Shown: positions 6,671-14,800 of the stretch, in pieces
How positions within the stretch are numbered: the stretch's first letter is position 1
How the letters are laid out: each line of letters opens with the position of its first letter
Assembly: GCA_022072415.1 (NCBI GenBank)
Contig: JAJVHW010000038.1
Coordinates: 1-32,026 of the forward strand
DNA: 32,026 bases
Source: Planctomycetota bacterium
Lineage (GTDB): Bacteria; Planctomycetota; JAJSAM01; JAJVHW01
Direction: 5' to 3'
Notes under the pieces: generated by a model
The model's database searches: none
The model's input: the letters and a program-made list of their open reading frames with translations, nothing else
Told to the model about the DNA's origin: nothing
Position numbers and translations under genes: made by a program

Positions 6671-9465
6671 GACGACGGAGTCTCCTGCCCGCGCCACGCT
6701 TCGCAGCGCGCGCAGAGCGGATCGCCGGAGGCGGGGACGGTCACGTCGGCGCGGCGGCGCCGGCAGCGTTCGCAGCGGACGAGCGCGGTCGGGGCCGCCA
6801 CGAGGCGGAGTCCGGCGAGATCCGTCGCGCCGTCGGCGGACGCGTCGCGCGCGAACTCGGACACGCCGAGCATCTCGAGGAGTTCGTCGCCTCCCGCTGC
6901 GAGCGCGGAGGAGAGATCGGCGTCGTCGGCGCTCCAGCGCACCGCCACGTCGGCGCCCGCGCCCACGGCCCCGGCCTTCCGGAGCGGATCGACCTTCCGC
7001 TGGATCTCGTCCCGGACGCGACGGACCCGCGAGATCCGCGAGAGGAGGACCGCGTCCGGACATCCGGCCCCGGGCCACGGCTCCAGGTGGACGCTCTGCG
7101 TCGTCCTGAGGTGCGCCGGGACGTACTCCCACGCCTCCTCGCAGGTGAAGACGAGGATCGGCGCCCACGCGCGGACGAGCGACGACGCGACGTGCGCCAT
7201 GGCGGTGCGGACGGAGCGGAACTCCCGCGACGACGGGGCTCCGCAGTAGAGGCGGTCCTTCACGAGGTCGAGCCAGAAGGCGGAGAGGTCGCCGTCCATG
7301 AACTCGCGCAGCAGCGTCGCCGCCTTGCAGAAGTCGTGCTCGTCGAAGGCCGCGCCGGCGCGCGCGACGACGTCGTCGCAGGCGTGGACGGCCCAGCGGT
7401 CCACCGCGAGCAACCCGGACTCGGGGAGCGCGTCCTCCGTCGTGAACCCCGCGCACCCGCCGAGCAGGAACCGGAACGTGTTCCGGATCTTCCGGTAGAG
7501 CTCCGACGCGGGGTCGATCAGCCGGCGGGAGATCGCGATGTCCTCGAAGTAGTTCGCCGCGGCGAAGAAGAGCCGGGTCACGTCGGCGCCGATCTGCCCC
7601 GTGAGCACCTCGAACGAGAGGTCCTTCATCCCGCCCTTGGACTTGCTCACCTTGTCGCCGGTGTCGTCGGTGAAGAACCCGTGCGTCACGCACTGGCGGA
7701 AGGGCGGCTTCCCCGTGGCGGCGAGCGCGGGGAGGAGCGAGGACTGGAACCACCCGCGGTGCTGATCCTGGCTCTCCGTGTAGAGCTCGGCGGGGAACGT
7801 CAGCCCGTTCGCCTCCGTGCAGACGCTCCTCCACGACGATCCGGACTCGAACCAGACGTCGAAGATGTCGTTCTCCTTGCGGAACCGCCGCCCGGCGTGG
7901 CGGGCGAGGAGCGACGGCGGGAGGAGGTCCGCGGCGTCGCGGGTGAACCACGCGTCGGCGCCGTCCTTCGCCACGATGTCCCGCACGTGCCGCACGATCT
8001 CCGGCGTCGCGTGCAGTTCTCCGGACTCCTCGTCGTAGAACGCGGGGATCGGCACGCCCCACACGCGCTGCCGCGACACGCACCAGTCGGGGCGCTCGCG
8101 GAGCATGCCGGAGATGCGCTGCTTCCCCCAGCGGGGGAACCAGGAGATGTCGTTCTCGCACGCGTCGAGCGCGCGCTGCCGGAGTCCGTCGTGGTCCACC
8201 GAGATGAACCACTGGTCGGTCGCGCGGAAGATCACGCCCTTCTTGCACCGCCAGCAGTGCGGATAGCTGTGGGAGATGGTCTCGTGGGACGCCAGCGCGC
8301 CGCGCTCGCGGAGCATCGCGAGCACCGGTTCGGCGGCCTTGAAGACGTGCGTGCCGACCAGCGACGGCGTGCCGACCTCGGCCGTGTAGACGCCGTCCGG
8401 CCCGACCGGGTTGAGGACGGGAAGCCCCTCGCGCCTGCCGGTGGCGAAGTCGTCGGCACCGTGCCCGGGCGCCGTGTGGACGCAGCCCGTCCCGTCCTCC
8501 GCGCTGACGTAGTCCGCGAGGACGACGGGCACGGTGCGGTCCTGGAACGGGTGGCGGAGGCGGATGCCGGCGAGCTTCGCGCCCTCGACGACGCGCGGGA
8601 TCACGTGGTCGGTGCCCTTCACGGCCTCGAGGTACTTCGACACGAGCGGCAGCGCCACGACCGCGCGCTGCTCGCGGTCCGGACCGTCGTGCTCGACGAC
8701 GGCGTACTGGAGCTTCGGATGCACGGCGACCGCCGCGTTCGCGGGGAGGGTCCACGGGGTGGTCGTCCAGATCACGACGCTCGTCGCGCCGCCGCCGAGC
8801 GCGCCCTCGGGGTCGCTCTCGACCGGGAACCGGACGCGGATCGACGGCGACGTCGCGGGGCCGTACTCGAGCTCCGCCTCCGCGAGCGCCGTGCGGCACG
8901 ACACGCACCAGTGGATCGCGCGGAGCCCGCGCGTCACGTAGCCCTTCTCGAGGAGCGTCGCCCACACGTCGAGGATGCCCGCCTCGTAGCCGGGCGACAT
9001 CGTGAGGTACGGCCGGCCCCAGTCGGCCCAGACGCCGAAGCGCGCGAAGTTGTCGCGCTGGACGGCGACGTACTTCTCCGCGTACGCGCGGCAGAGCTTC
9101 CGCACCTCGGCGGGCGGCGTCGAGGCGGCCTTCGCGCCGAGGTCCTTCATCACGTTGTGTTCGATGGGGAGCCCGTGGCAGTCCCAGCCGGGGATGAACG
9201 GCGCGTCGAAGCCCCGCATCGTGCGGAAGCGGACCGTCACGTCCTTCAGGATCTTGTTCCGGAACGTCCCGACGTGCCCCTCGCCGTTCGCGTACGGGGG
9301 GCCGTCGTGGAGCACCCACTTCGGCGCCCCGCGCCGCGCGTCGCGGACGCGGGCGTAGGCGTCCGACTCCGCCCACCTGCGGAGGATGTCCGGCTCCCGG
9401 CGGGTGAGGTCCGCCTTCATGGGGAAGCCGGTCGCGGGGAGGTGGAGCGTTTCTTTCCAGCCCAT
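6667..9465 (-). CDS. ileS: Isoleucyl-tRNA synthetase
   Basis: The protein has 932 residues (E. coli 938) and charges tRNA-Ile. The N-terminus HLPATGFPMKADL matches the bacterial family start and supports the ATG at 9463-9465. The class I signature region HDGPPYANGEGHVGT sits at about 53-67, with HVGT in place of HIGH. GWDCHGLPIEHNV follows at about 93-105, and KVSKSKGG near residue 603 is the KMSKS loop. The central CP1 editing domain appears intact by length. The C-terminal zinc finger is present as CERCRRRRAD and CARCEAW (near 895 onward). The gene is preceded by yggU with a 25-base gap and overlapped by purN. Confidence 0.98.
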   Translation of the reverse strand: MGWKETLHLPATGFPMKADLTRREPDILRRWAESDAYARVRDARRGAPKWVLHDGPPYANGEGHVGTFRNKILKDVTVRFRTMRGFDAPFIPGWDCHGLPIEHNVMKDLGAKAASTPPAEVRKLCRAYAEKYVAVQRDNFARFGVWADWGRPYLTMSPGYEAGILDVWATLLEKGYVTRGLRAIHWCVSCRTALAEAELEYGPATSPSIRVRFPVESDPEGALGGGATSVVIWTTTPWTLPANAAVAVHPKLQYAVVEHDGPDREQRAVVALPLVSKYLEAVKGTDHVIPRVVEGAKLAGIRLRHPFQDRTVPVVLADYVSAEDGTGCVHTAPGHGADDFATGRREGLPVLNPVGPDGVYTAEVGTPSLVGTHVFKAAEPVLAMLRERGALASHETISHSYPHCWRCKKGVIFRATDQWFISVDHDGLRQRALDACENDISWFPRWGKQRISGMLRERPDWCVSRQRVWGVPIPAFYDEESGELHATPEIVRHVRDIVAKDGADAWFTRDAADLLPPSLLARHAGRRFRKENDIFDVWFESGSSWRSVCTEANGLTFPAELYTESQDQHRGWFQSSLLPALAATGKPPFRQCVTHGFFTDDTGDKVSKSKGGMKDLSFEVLTGQIGADVTRLFFAAANYFEDIAISRRLIDPASELYRKIRNTFRFLLGGCAGFTTEDALPESGLLAVDRWAVHACDDVVARAGAAFDEHDFCKAATLLREFMDGDLSAFWLDLVKDRLYCGAPSSREFRSVRTAMAHVASSLVRAWAPILVFTCEEAWEYVPAHLRTTQSVHLEPWPGAGCPDAVLLSRISRVRRVRDEIQRKVDPLRKAGAVGAGADVAVRWSADDADLSSALAAGGDELLEMLGVSEFARDASADGATDLAGLRLVAAPTALVRCERCRRRRADVTVPASGDPLCARCEAWRGQETPSS

Positions 9466-9490
9466 CCCGCGAGGTTCGCAGGAGGCCGTG

Positions 9491-9793
9491 CTACCGCGAA
9501 GGGACTCGCAGGCGCGCCCGCACGTCCTCCGGCGAGAGCCCGTCCACGCGGACCGATTTCCGCGGGCTCGCGGCGCCGCGCACGACCGTCACCTGCCTCG
9601 GATGGACGCCCAATGCCTCGGCCAGCACCCGCCGGAGTTCGTCGTTCGCGCGGCCCTTCTCCGGCGGCGCGGCGACCTGCACGCGGACCGCCGGGACGCC
9701 GCCCGGCGCCGCGTCGCCGTGGAACCCGGCGATCCGCGAGCGCGACGCGCCCGGCACGACCTTCACGTCGAAGGCGGCAGACGGAGCGTTCAT
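9491..9793 (-). CDS. yggU: UPF0235/DUF167 family protein (YggU-like)
   Basis: The protein has 100 residues and is a complete DUF167 domain. It shows the family hallmarks VVPGASRSRIAG, VAAPPEKGRANDELRR and VRGAASPRKSVRVDGL. The family is small, soluble and widespread in bacteria, archaea and eukaryotes, with no proven biochemical role. It follows the FHA-kinase gene with a 30-base gap and precedes ileS. The start region is odd: a 17-bp direct duplication (9788-9821) creates two ATGs, and the upstream one (9808-9810) is out of frame and opens a six-codon ORF whose TGA overlaps the real ATG. The ATG at 9791-9793 is chosen because its frame gives the conserved domain. No clear Shine-Dalgarno sequence is seen. 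Confidence 0.88.
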   Translation of the reverse strand: MNAPSAAFDVKVVPGASRSRIAGFHGDAAPGGVPAVRVQVAAPPEKGRANDELRRVLAEALGVHPRQVTVVRGAASPRKSVRVDGLSPEDVRARLRVPSR

Positions 9794-9821
9794 CCCGACG
9801 CCGCGTTCATGCCGACGCCGC
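9788..9821 (-). repeat. 17-bp tandem duplication over the yggU start codon
   Basis: Units 9788-9804 and 9805-9821 match at 16 of 17 positions. Each contains an ATG on the minus strand. The upstream copy encodes the mini-ORF MNAASG with a TGA (9790-9792) overlapping the yggU ATG (9791-9793) as ATGA. Confidence 0.8.
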
Positions 9822-9823
9822 GC

Positions 9824-12619
9824 TCAGGGCTGCTTCTCGCCCCAGTTCGCGAGGAACCGGCCGATGTCTTCCTCGGCGAAGAGGTGCTTCGGCATGTCCG
9901 CGCCCGGGCGCCCGTCGAGGAGGATGTACGTGTCGCTCCGGTGGTGCGCGAGGCGCCAGTTCTCGACCATGCGGGTGACTTGCTCCACGGGGCCGGGCTC
10001 GCCCTTCGCGATGATCGCGAACGCGGAGAGCGCGTTGAACTCGGCCCGGAGCGCCACGGCGTCCGCCGACGGACCGGCGCGCTCGAGGAGTTCTCCCATC
10101 GCGTCGGCCTCCGCGAGCTCCGCGAACATGCGCGCCATCGAGAGGGCGAGGTCCTGCGGGAGCTTGTCGAGCTTCGGCGCGATCATCGTGCGGTGGAGCT
10201 CGGACGGCGTGAAGTCCGCCCAGACCCGCTGCGTCTTCGCGCTCCCGGCGCTGCCGATGACCCGGAGGACGTTCAGCTCGGTCGTCGTGGGCGGGCGCTC
10301 CCCGTCGAAGAGGATCCGCGTGCCCGCCTCGACGCCGGGGAGTCCGCGGATCTCCTCGCCGCCGTTGTAGATCTTCTTCTCCCCCAGGAGGTTGATCCAC
10401 GCCTCGAAGGCGGCCTGCGCCTGCTCGAGCGACGCGATCTTCGCCTCGCACCGTTCGCGGTAGATCCACGACCGGAGCTTCCCCTCGGTGGCCGCGCGGA
10501 GCTGCTTCGCGGCCTCGCCGAACTGGAAGTTGAACACCGGCCCGCCCGTGTCGTCGGCCGCGCGCGGCAGGTGGCGCACGGCGAGGTACGCGTCCACGAA
10601 GAGCGCCTTGTCCGCGTCGAGCGCGTCGTTCAGCGACTTGGTGAGCGCCTCCTGCCGGCGGGTGCGGTTCATCACCGCGTTCTCGAGCACCGTGGCGTAC
10701 TTCGCGTCGCCGAGGCGGTCGGTCCCCTGCGACTGGATCTGCGCGCGGAGCGCCTCCTCCCACGCGGCGAGGTCCGCGAGCGCCTTCTTCGGCCGGCCGT
10801 CGGCCGTGTCGGCGTCGGCCTGCTTCTGCGCCGCGGCGAGGTCCTCGTTCACGGCGGTGAAGGCCTGCGCCTCGACCCCGGAGAGGAAGCTCCGCGCGTC
10901 GGGCGGGCAGTGGGGCTCGAAGCGCTTCCACTCCTCGGACGCGAGCGCGGCCGACGCGGCGTGGATCGCCGCGCCCCAGCGCTTCGCGGCGAGTCCGCCG
11001 CGGACGGCGTCGTCGGTGCTCTTCCACCACGCCTTCGCCTTGTCGATGACTTCCGTCTTCTCGCGCTCGAGCAGCTCGAGCTGCCCGCGGATCTCGCCCG
11101 CGCGGTCCGCCGCCTTCTTCGTGATCGCCGCGGACGCCTCCGGGTGGGCGGCGCGGATCCCGTCGTACTCCTTCGCGAGGTCGAGCCAGCGCTGCTTCTT
11201 CTCGCCGTCGATCGCGATGGGGCCGAGGGGGCCCTCCTTCACCTGGATGCGGAGGATCGCGTTCTCGGCCGCGCCGTTCTTCTGCGCCTGCAACTGCTCG
11301 GGAGTGACGGTCGGGCCCGTGGTGCCGATGCGGATCACGGACGTCTCGCGCACCGTCTCCTTCTTGATCTCCGGCGGCTTCGTGACCGCCCACACGACGA
11401 ACCCCGCCGCCACGAGGCCGACCACCGTCGCCGCGATGATGTACGGCTTCCGCGACTTGATGCCGCCCGCGAGCTCGATCTGGTGCGCGAGCTGGAACGC
11501 CTCGAGGTCCTCGATCAGCTTCGAGGCGCTCTGGTAGCGGTCCTCCACCTTCTTCGCCATCATCTTGTCCACGATGGCGGCGAGGTCCGGCGGGAAGCCC
11601 TCGATCTCCTGCACGAGCGGCTTGTGCGGCTCGTTGATCTGGGCCTTCAGGATCTCCTTGACGGTCTTCCCGCTGAACGCGGTGCGGCCGGAGACGATGC
11701 GGTAGAACGACGCGCCGAGGGAGTAGATGTCCGCCGCGTGCGTGACGTCCTTCCCCTGCGCCTGCTCCGGCGCGATGAAGTGCGGCGTGCCGAAGATGCC
11801 CGTCTCGCCCGACCCCTTGTCCTCGGCCGACTTCGCGAGGCCGAGGTCGCCGATCTTCACCTTGTTCTCGACGGTGAGCATCAGGTTGTCGGGCTTGATG
11901 TCCCGGTGGATGATCCCGCGCTTCTCGGCGAACGCGAGGCCGCGCGCGGCGTCCATCAGGATCGGGAGCGCCTGGTCCCACGTGAGCCGCGAGTTCTCCG
12001 ACTTCGTGAGGAGGTCCTGGACGGCGCCGCCCTCCATGAACTCCATCGAGAAGTAGTAGAGGCCCGCGAGCTGCCCGACGTCGAAGACCTGCACCACGTT
12101 GGGGTGGTTGAGCTGACCCGCGGCCCGCGCCTCCGCGTAGAACTGGTTCACGAACGCGGGGTTGCTCCCGAGCTTCGGCGAGAGGAACTTCAGCGCGACG
12201 AGGCGGTTCAGGCTCTTCTGGCGCGCCTTGTACACGGTGCCCATCCCGCCGCGGCCGATGCGGGTGAGGATCTCGTAGCCGCCGATCTCCTTCCCCGCGA
12301 GGCCTCCCTTGCCCTCGGCCTTCTCCTCCTCGAGGAAGGAGAAGACCGTCTCGCCGACCTGGATCCGGTCGCCGATCGCGAGCGGCGTCTCGCCGTCCAC
12401 CGCGGTCTCGTTCAGGTACGTCCCGTTCCGCGACTGGAGGTCGGCGAGGACCCAGCGTCCGTCCTTCTGCGAGATCGAGAAGTGCCGGCGCGACGCCGCC
12501 ACGTCGGAGATCACCGCCTGCACGGTGTCGGGATCGCGGCCGACGACGAACTCCGTCCCGGCGGAGATCTCGAAGCTCAGGCCCTTTTCACGGCCACGCT
12601 CGACGATGAGATTGGGCAC
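9824..12619 (-). CDS. FHA-domain transmembrane Ser/Thr protein kinase with large extracytoplasmic region
   Basis: The protein has 931 residues. An N-terminal FHA domain (about 1-95) shows VVGRDPD, SRRHFSIS and SRNGTYLN, the phosphothreonine-binding pattern. A Hanks-type kinase domain (about 114-375) has the P-loop IGRGGMGTVYKA, Lys144 in VALKFL, catalytic HRDIKPDN (238-245), DLG (258-260) in place of DFG, and PHFIAPEQ. All catalytic residues are intact, so it should be active. One membrane span at about 393-413 follows a basic RKP. The last roughly 515 residues are probably extracytoplasmic, Glu/Lys/Ala-rich and partly coiled-coil, and match no family I recognise. The start is GTG 12617-12619 with GGAG nine bases upstream. 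The gene lies 30 bases after yggS and before yggU, ileS, purN and uvrA. Ligand and targets are unknown. Confidence 0.9.
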   Translation of the reverse strand: MPNLIVERGREKGLSFEISAGTEFVVGRDPDTVQAVISDVAASRRHFSISQKDGRWVLADLQSRNGTYLNETAVDGETPLAIGDRIQVGETVFSFLEEEKAEGKGGLAGKEIGGYEILTRIGRGGMGTVYKARQKSLNRLVALKFLSPKLGSNPAFVNQFYAEARAAGQLNHPNVVQVFDVGQLAGLYYFSMEFMEGGAVQDLLTKSENSRLTWDQALPILMDAARGLAFAEKRGIIHRDIKPDNLMLTVENKVKIGDLGLAKSAEDKGSGETGIFGTPHFIAPEQAQGKDVTHAADIYSLGASFYRIVSGRTAFSGKTVKEILKAQINEPHKPLVQEIEGFPPDLAAIVDKMMAKKVEDRYQSASKLIEDLEAFQLAHQIELAGGIKSRKPYIIAATVVGLVAAGFVVWAVTKPPEIKKETVRETSVIRIGTTGPTVTPEQLQAQKNGAAENAILRIQVKEGPLGPIAIDGEKKQRWLDLAKEYDGIRAAHPEASAAITKKAADRAGEIRGQLELLEREKTEVIDKAKAWWKSTDDAVRGGLAAKRWGAAIHAASAALASEEWKRFEPHCPPDARSFLSGVEAQAFTAVNEDLAAAQKQADADTADGRPKKALADLAAWEEALRAQIQSQGTDRLGDAKYATVLENAVMNRTRRQEALTKSLNDALDADKALFVDAYLAVRHLPRAADDTGGPVFNFQFGEAAKQLRAATEGKLRSWIYRERCEAKIASLEQAQAAFEAWINLLGEKKIYNGGEEIRGLPGVEAGTRILFDGERPPTTTELNVLRVIGSAGSAKTQRVWADFTPSELHRTMIAPKLDKLPQDLALSMARMFAELAEADAMGELLERAGPSADAVALRAEFNALSAFAIIAKGEPGPVEQVTRMVENWRLAHHRSDTYILLDGRPGADMPKHLFAEEDIGRFLANWGEKQP

Positions 12620-12649
12620 TTCGCGGGACTCCAGAGGTCAAGGGGTGTG

Positions 12650-13384
12650 TCAGCGCGCGCCGGGCATGAAGAGACGGCGTCCGATCCGGACCATCGTGGA
12701 ACCTTCCTCGACGGCCGGGCCGAAGTCGTCGCTCATGCCCATGCTGAGTTCGGACCCTCGAAGGTACTCCGAATCCCGTGCCCAGTCGCGCAACTCTCCG
12801 AGGAGTCGGAAGAACGGCCGGGCGGCTTCCGGGTCCGGCGACGCGGGGGCCATGGTCATCAGGCCTTCGAGGACGATCCCCTCCGTGCGGGAGAGCGCGG
12901 GCGCGGCCGCGCGGAACGCCTCCGGCGCGAACCCGCCCTTCGTCGCCTCGCCGCTCGTGTTCACCTCGACCAGGCAACGGAGGGGCGGCCGGCCCGACCG
13001 CGCCACCTCGGCGGCGAGCACGCGGGCGAGTTCCAGCGAATCCAAGGCGTGGAAGACGTCCACCGACGCGAGCGCGCGCCGGACCTTGTTCCGCTGCCAG
13101 TGACCGATCAGGTGCCACGTCGCCCGGAGTCCCGCGGCCTCCGCCGCCGCGCGGCGCCCGGCGAGGAGCGAGGTCCGGTTCTCGGCGAGGTCGGCCTGCC
13201 CGGCCGCGACGAGCGCCAGTGCCGCGTCGAGGGGGGCGCTCTTCGTCACGGCGATCAGGCGCACGTCGCCGGGGTCCCGGCCGGCCCGCCGCGCGGCCGC
13301 CGCGATCTCGGACCGCACAGCCGCAAGGTTCCGCCGGAGGTCGGCGGGGCTCGGGGACGGGGTCGGGGAGGGTTCCGGATCCAT
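12650..13384 (-). CDS. yggS: YggS-type PLP homeostasis protein
   Basis: The protein has 244 residues and is a single alanine-racemase-like TIM barrel. It binds pyridoxal phosphate and helps balance PLP and amino-acid pools, with no known racemase activity in the family. Visible hallmarks are LIAVTKSAPLDA (PLP lysine), AENR, WHLIGHWQRNKVRRAL, VEVNTSGEATKGGF, and the C-terminal SMGMSDDFGPAVEEGSTMVR with IGRRLF. The lead-in of the last motif is the family's phosphate-binding region. The ATG at 13382-13384 gives a short Pro/Ser-rich N-terminus (MDPEPSPTPSPSP) before the domain. An in-frame GTG just upstream is also possible, and neither has a strong Shine-Dalgarno sequence. It is the first gene of the minus-strand block that continues into the kinase. 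Confidence 0.93.
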   Translation of the reverse strand: MDPEPSPTPSPSPADLRRNLAAVRSEIAAAARRAGRDPGDVRLIAVTKSAPLDAALALVAAGQADLAENRTSLLAGRRAAAEAAGLRATWHLIGHWQRNKVRRALASVDVFHALDSLELARVLAAEVARSGRPPLRCLVEVNTSGEATKGGFAPEAFRAAAPALSRTEGIVLEGLMTMAPASPDPEAARPFFRLLGELRDWARDSEYLRGSELSMGMSDDFGPAVEEGSTMVRIGRRLFMPGAR

Positions 13385-13618
13385 CGGGTTCACCGCGGCC
13401 GTCCCGGGTGTCAGGGACAATCCGCTTGACTGGGTCGCTCCGGCGTTTCTACGATCCACGGGCTCGGGGCCGAAGCCTTTCGGTCCGCGGTGGGGCATTC
13501 CGCGGGTCGTCGACCTCGGGCGCCGCCGTGTTTCCCGGGCATGCCGCCGTAGGAAGTCCGCCGTCGCGTCGTCCCCGTTCCTCGTCCCCGCTCGCGTTCC
13601 CCCTCGGAAGGAGACCTC
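13385..13618. other. 234-base intergenic region between divergent yggS and the beta-propeller lipoprotein gene
   Basis: This is the longest gene-free stretch in the window. It holds the TTGACT/TACGAT promoter candidate for the rightward gene and the Shine-Dalgarno sequence GGAAGGAG at 13606-13613. No convincing minus-strand promoter, riboswitch or small gene is seen. A 78-codon minus-strand frame across it has repetitive Arg-rich composition and is not believed. Confidence 0.6.
13426..13455 (+). promoter_or_regulatory. Sigma70-type promoter candidate for the beta-propeller lipoprotein gene
   Basis: The -35 box TTGACT (13426-13431, five of six to consensus) and the -10 box TACGAT (13450-13455, four of six) are separated by 18 bases. 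The start point would be near 13462, giving an untranslated leader of about 155 bases before the ATG at 13619. This is the clearest two-box promoter in the window. Confidence 0.5.
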
Positions 13619-14782
13619 ATGAGGCTCGCGTCCGCCTCCGTCCTCACGCTCGCCGCGCTGCTCGGTTCCGCGGCGGCGCTCCCCGGCTGCGCCTACTCGG
13701 GCGGCCTGCGCGGAGCGGCCGACCGGCCGTCGTCCCAGCCGCTGAAGGCGGCCCTCGCCGAACTCGGCGTGGAGGGAAAGACCTACACGAACGACCTCGG
13801 CGCGGTGAGCTCGATCCACCTGCGCGACGCGTACGTGTCGGGCGACGACGTCCTCATCGAGGACATCCACGGCCACCTGACCTTCGTGGACGGGAAGTCG
13901 CTCCTCGCGAAATGGGAGTACATCGGCCTCCCCGGCCCGACGGACTGCCGTCCGGCGATGTCGGCCTCCGCGGTCGTCGCGATCAGCAAGGGGAAGATGT
14001 TCGTCCTCTCCCGCGGCGCCGGGATCGAGGAGTCGGCCCCGGGCTTCGTCCCGGTCGTCCCCTCGGCCGCTCCGGTCTGCAACGACTCGACGCTCTTCGT
14101 CCCGACCTACCGGACGCCTGCCGGGAACAAGACGCTCGAGGCGGTGGGCCTCGCCTCCGGCCACATCGGCTGGGGCTGGCGCACGGCGGGCGACGTGGTC
14201 GCCGACGCGGCGATCGCGGGCGCGGTGGGCAGCGAGGTCGTCTACTTCGCGTCCGACAACGGCATGGTCTACGCGCTCCCGGCGTCGCCGACGAACGTCC
14301 GCGAGATCGAGCCCGCCTGGGTCGCGAACCTGCACACCGCGATCGAGAAGCCCCTCGCGATGGACGGCGACCACCTGGGCGTCGTCACCGAGCGCGGCCA
14401 GCTCGCGGTGCTCGACCGCATCACGGGGAAGTCCGTGTTCGACGCGTTCGCCGGGTCGGGCGAGACCGCCACGAGCGCCGCGCAGTTCGGCCCGAAGCAC
14501 GTGTTCTACGCGTGCGGCGGCGAGCTCCGCGCGTTCGACCGTGCGACGGGCGCGAAGGCGTTCGCGGTGAAGGGCGGGACGCGCTTCATCGCGCACCGCG
14601 GGAACCGCATCCTCGTGGCCGGCGCGGGCGGCGCGGTCCACTCGGTGGACGCGAAGACCGGGAAGGTCGTCTCCTCGAAGAACCTCGCAGGCTGGCACTT
14701 CCCGACACGCAGCGCGGCGGACGCGACGGTGCTCGCGATCTCGAACCGCGGGATGCTCGTCTCCGTCGAGGCCGGCTGGTAG
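13619..14782 (+). CDS. Putative lipoprotein with PQQ-like beta-propeller repeats
   Basis: The protein has 387 residues. A signal sequence with a hydrophobic core ends in a lipobox-like LPGC (Cys24), so the mature protein is probably lipid-anchored outside the cytoplasmic membrane. Pro at -2 is less usual, so anchoring is not certain. The rest is rich in short repeats of the type VVYFASDNGMVYAL, LAVLDRITGKSVF, LRAFDRATGAKAF and VHSVDAKTGKVV. These are the beta-blade pattern of PQQ-like propellers, as in the outer-membrane assembly protein BamB. No quinoprotein active-site residues are recognised, so it is probably a binding or scaffold protein. The start is ATG 13619 with GGAAGGAG at 13606-13613. 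It has its own promoter candidate and is convergent with tilS, 18 bases away. Confidence 0.8.
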   Translation: MRLASASVLTLAALLGSAAALPGCAYSGGLRGAADRPSSQPLKAALAELGVEGKTYTNDLGAVSSIHLRDAYVSGDDVLIEDIHGHLTFVDGKSLLAKWEYIGLPGPTDCRPAMSASAVVAISKGKMFVLSRGAGIEESAPGFVPVVPSAAPVCNDSTLFVPTYRTPAGNKTLEAVGLASGHIGWGWRTAGDVVADAAIAGAVGSEVVYFASDNGMVYALPASPTNVREIEPAWVANLHTAIEKPLAMDGDHLGVVTERGQLAVLDRITGKSVFDAFAGSGETATSAAQFGPKHVFYACGGELRAFDRATGAKAFAVKGGTRFIAHRGNRILVAGAGGAVHSVDAKTGKVVSSKNLAGWHFPTRSAADATVLAISNRGMLVSVEAGW

Positions 14783-14800
14783 CCCCCGTACGTCAAGGCT

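Noticed and set aside
13411-13647. A 78-codon minus-strand frame across the yggS-lipoprotein intergenic region
   Set aside because: It is Arg/Gly-rich and low complexity, runs over the promoter candidate and the lipoprotein start, and has no recognisable motif.
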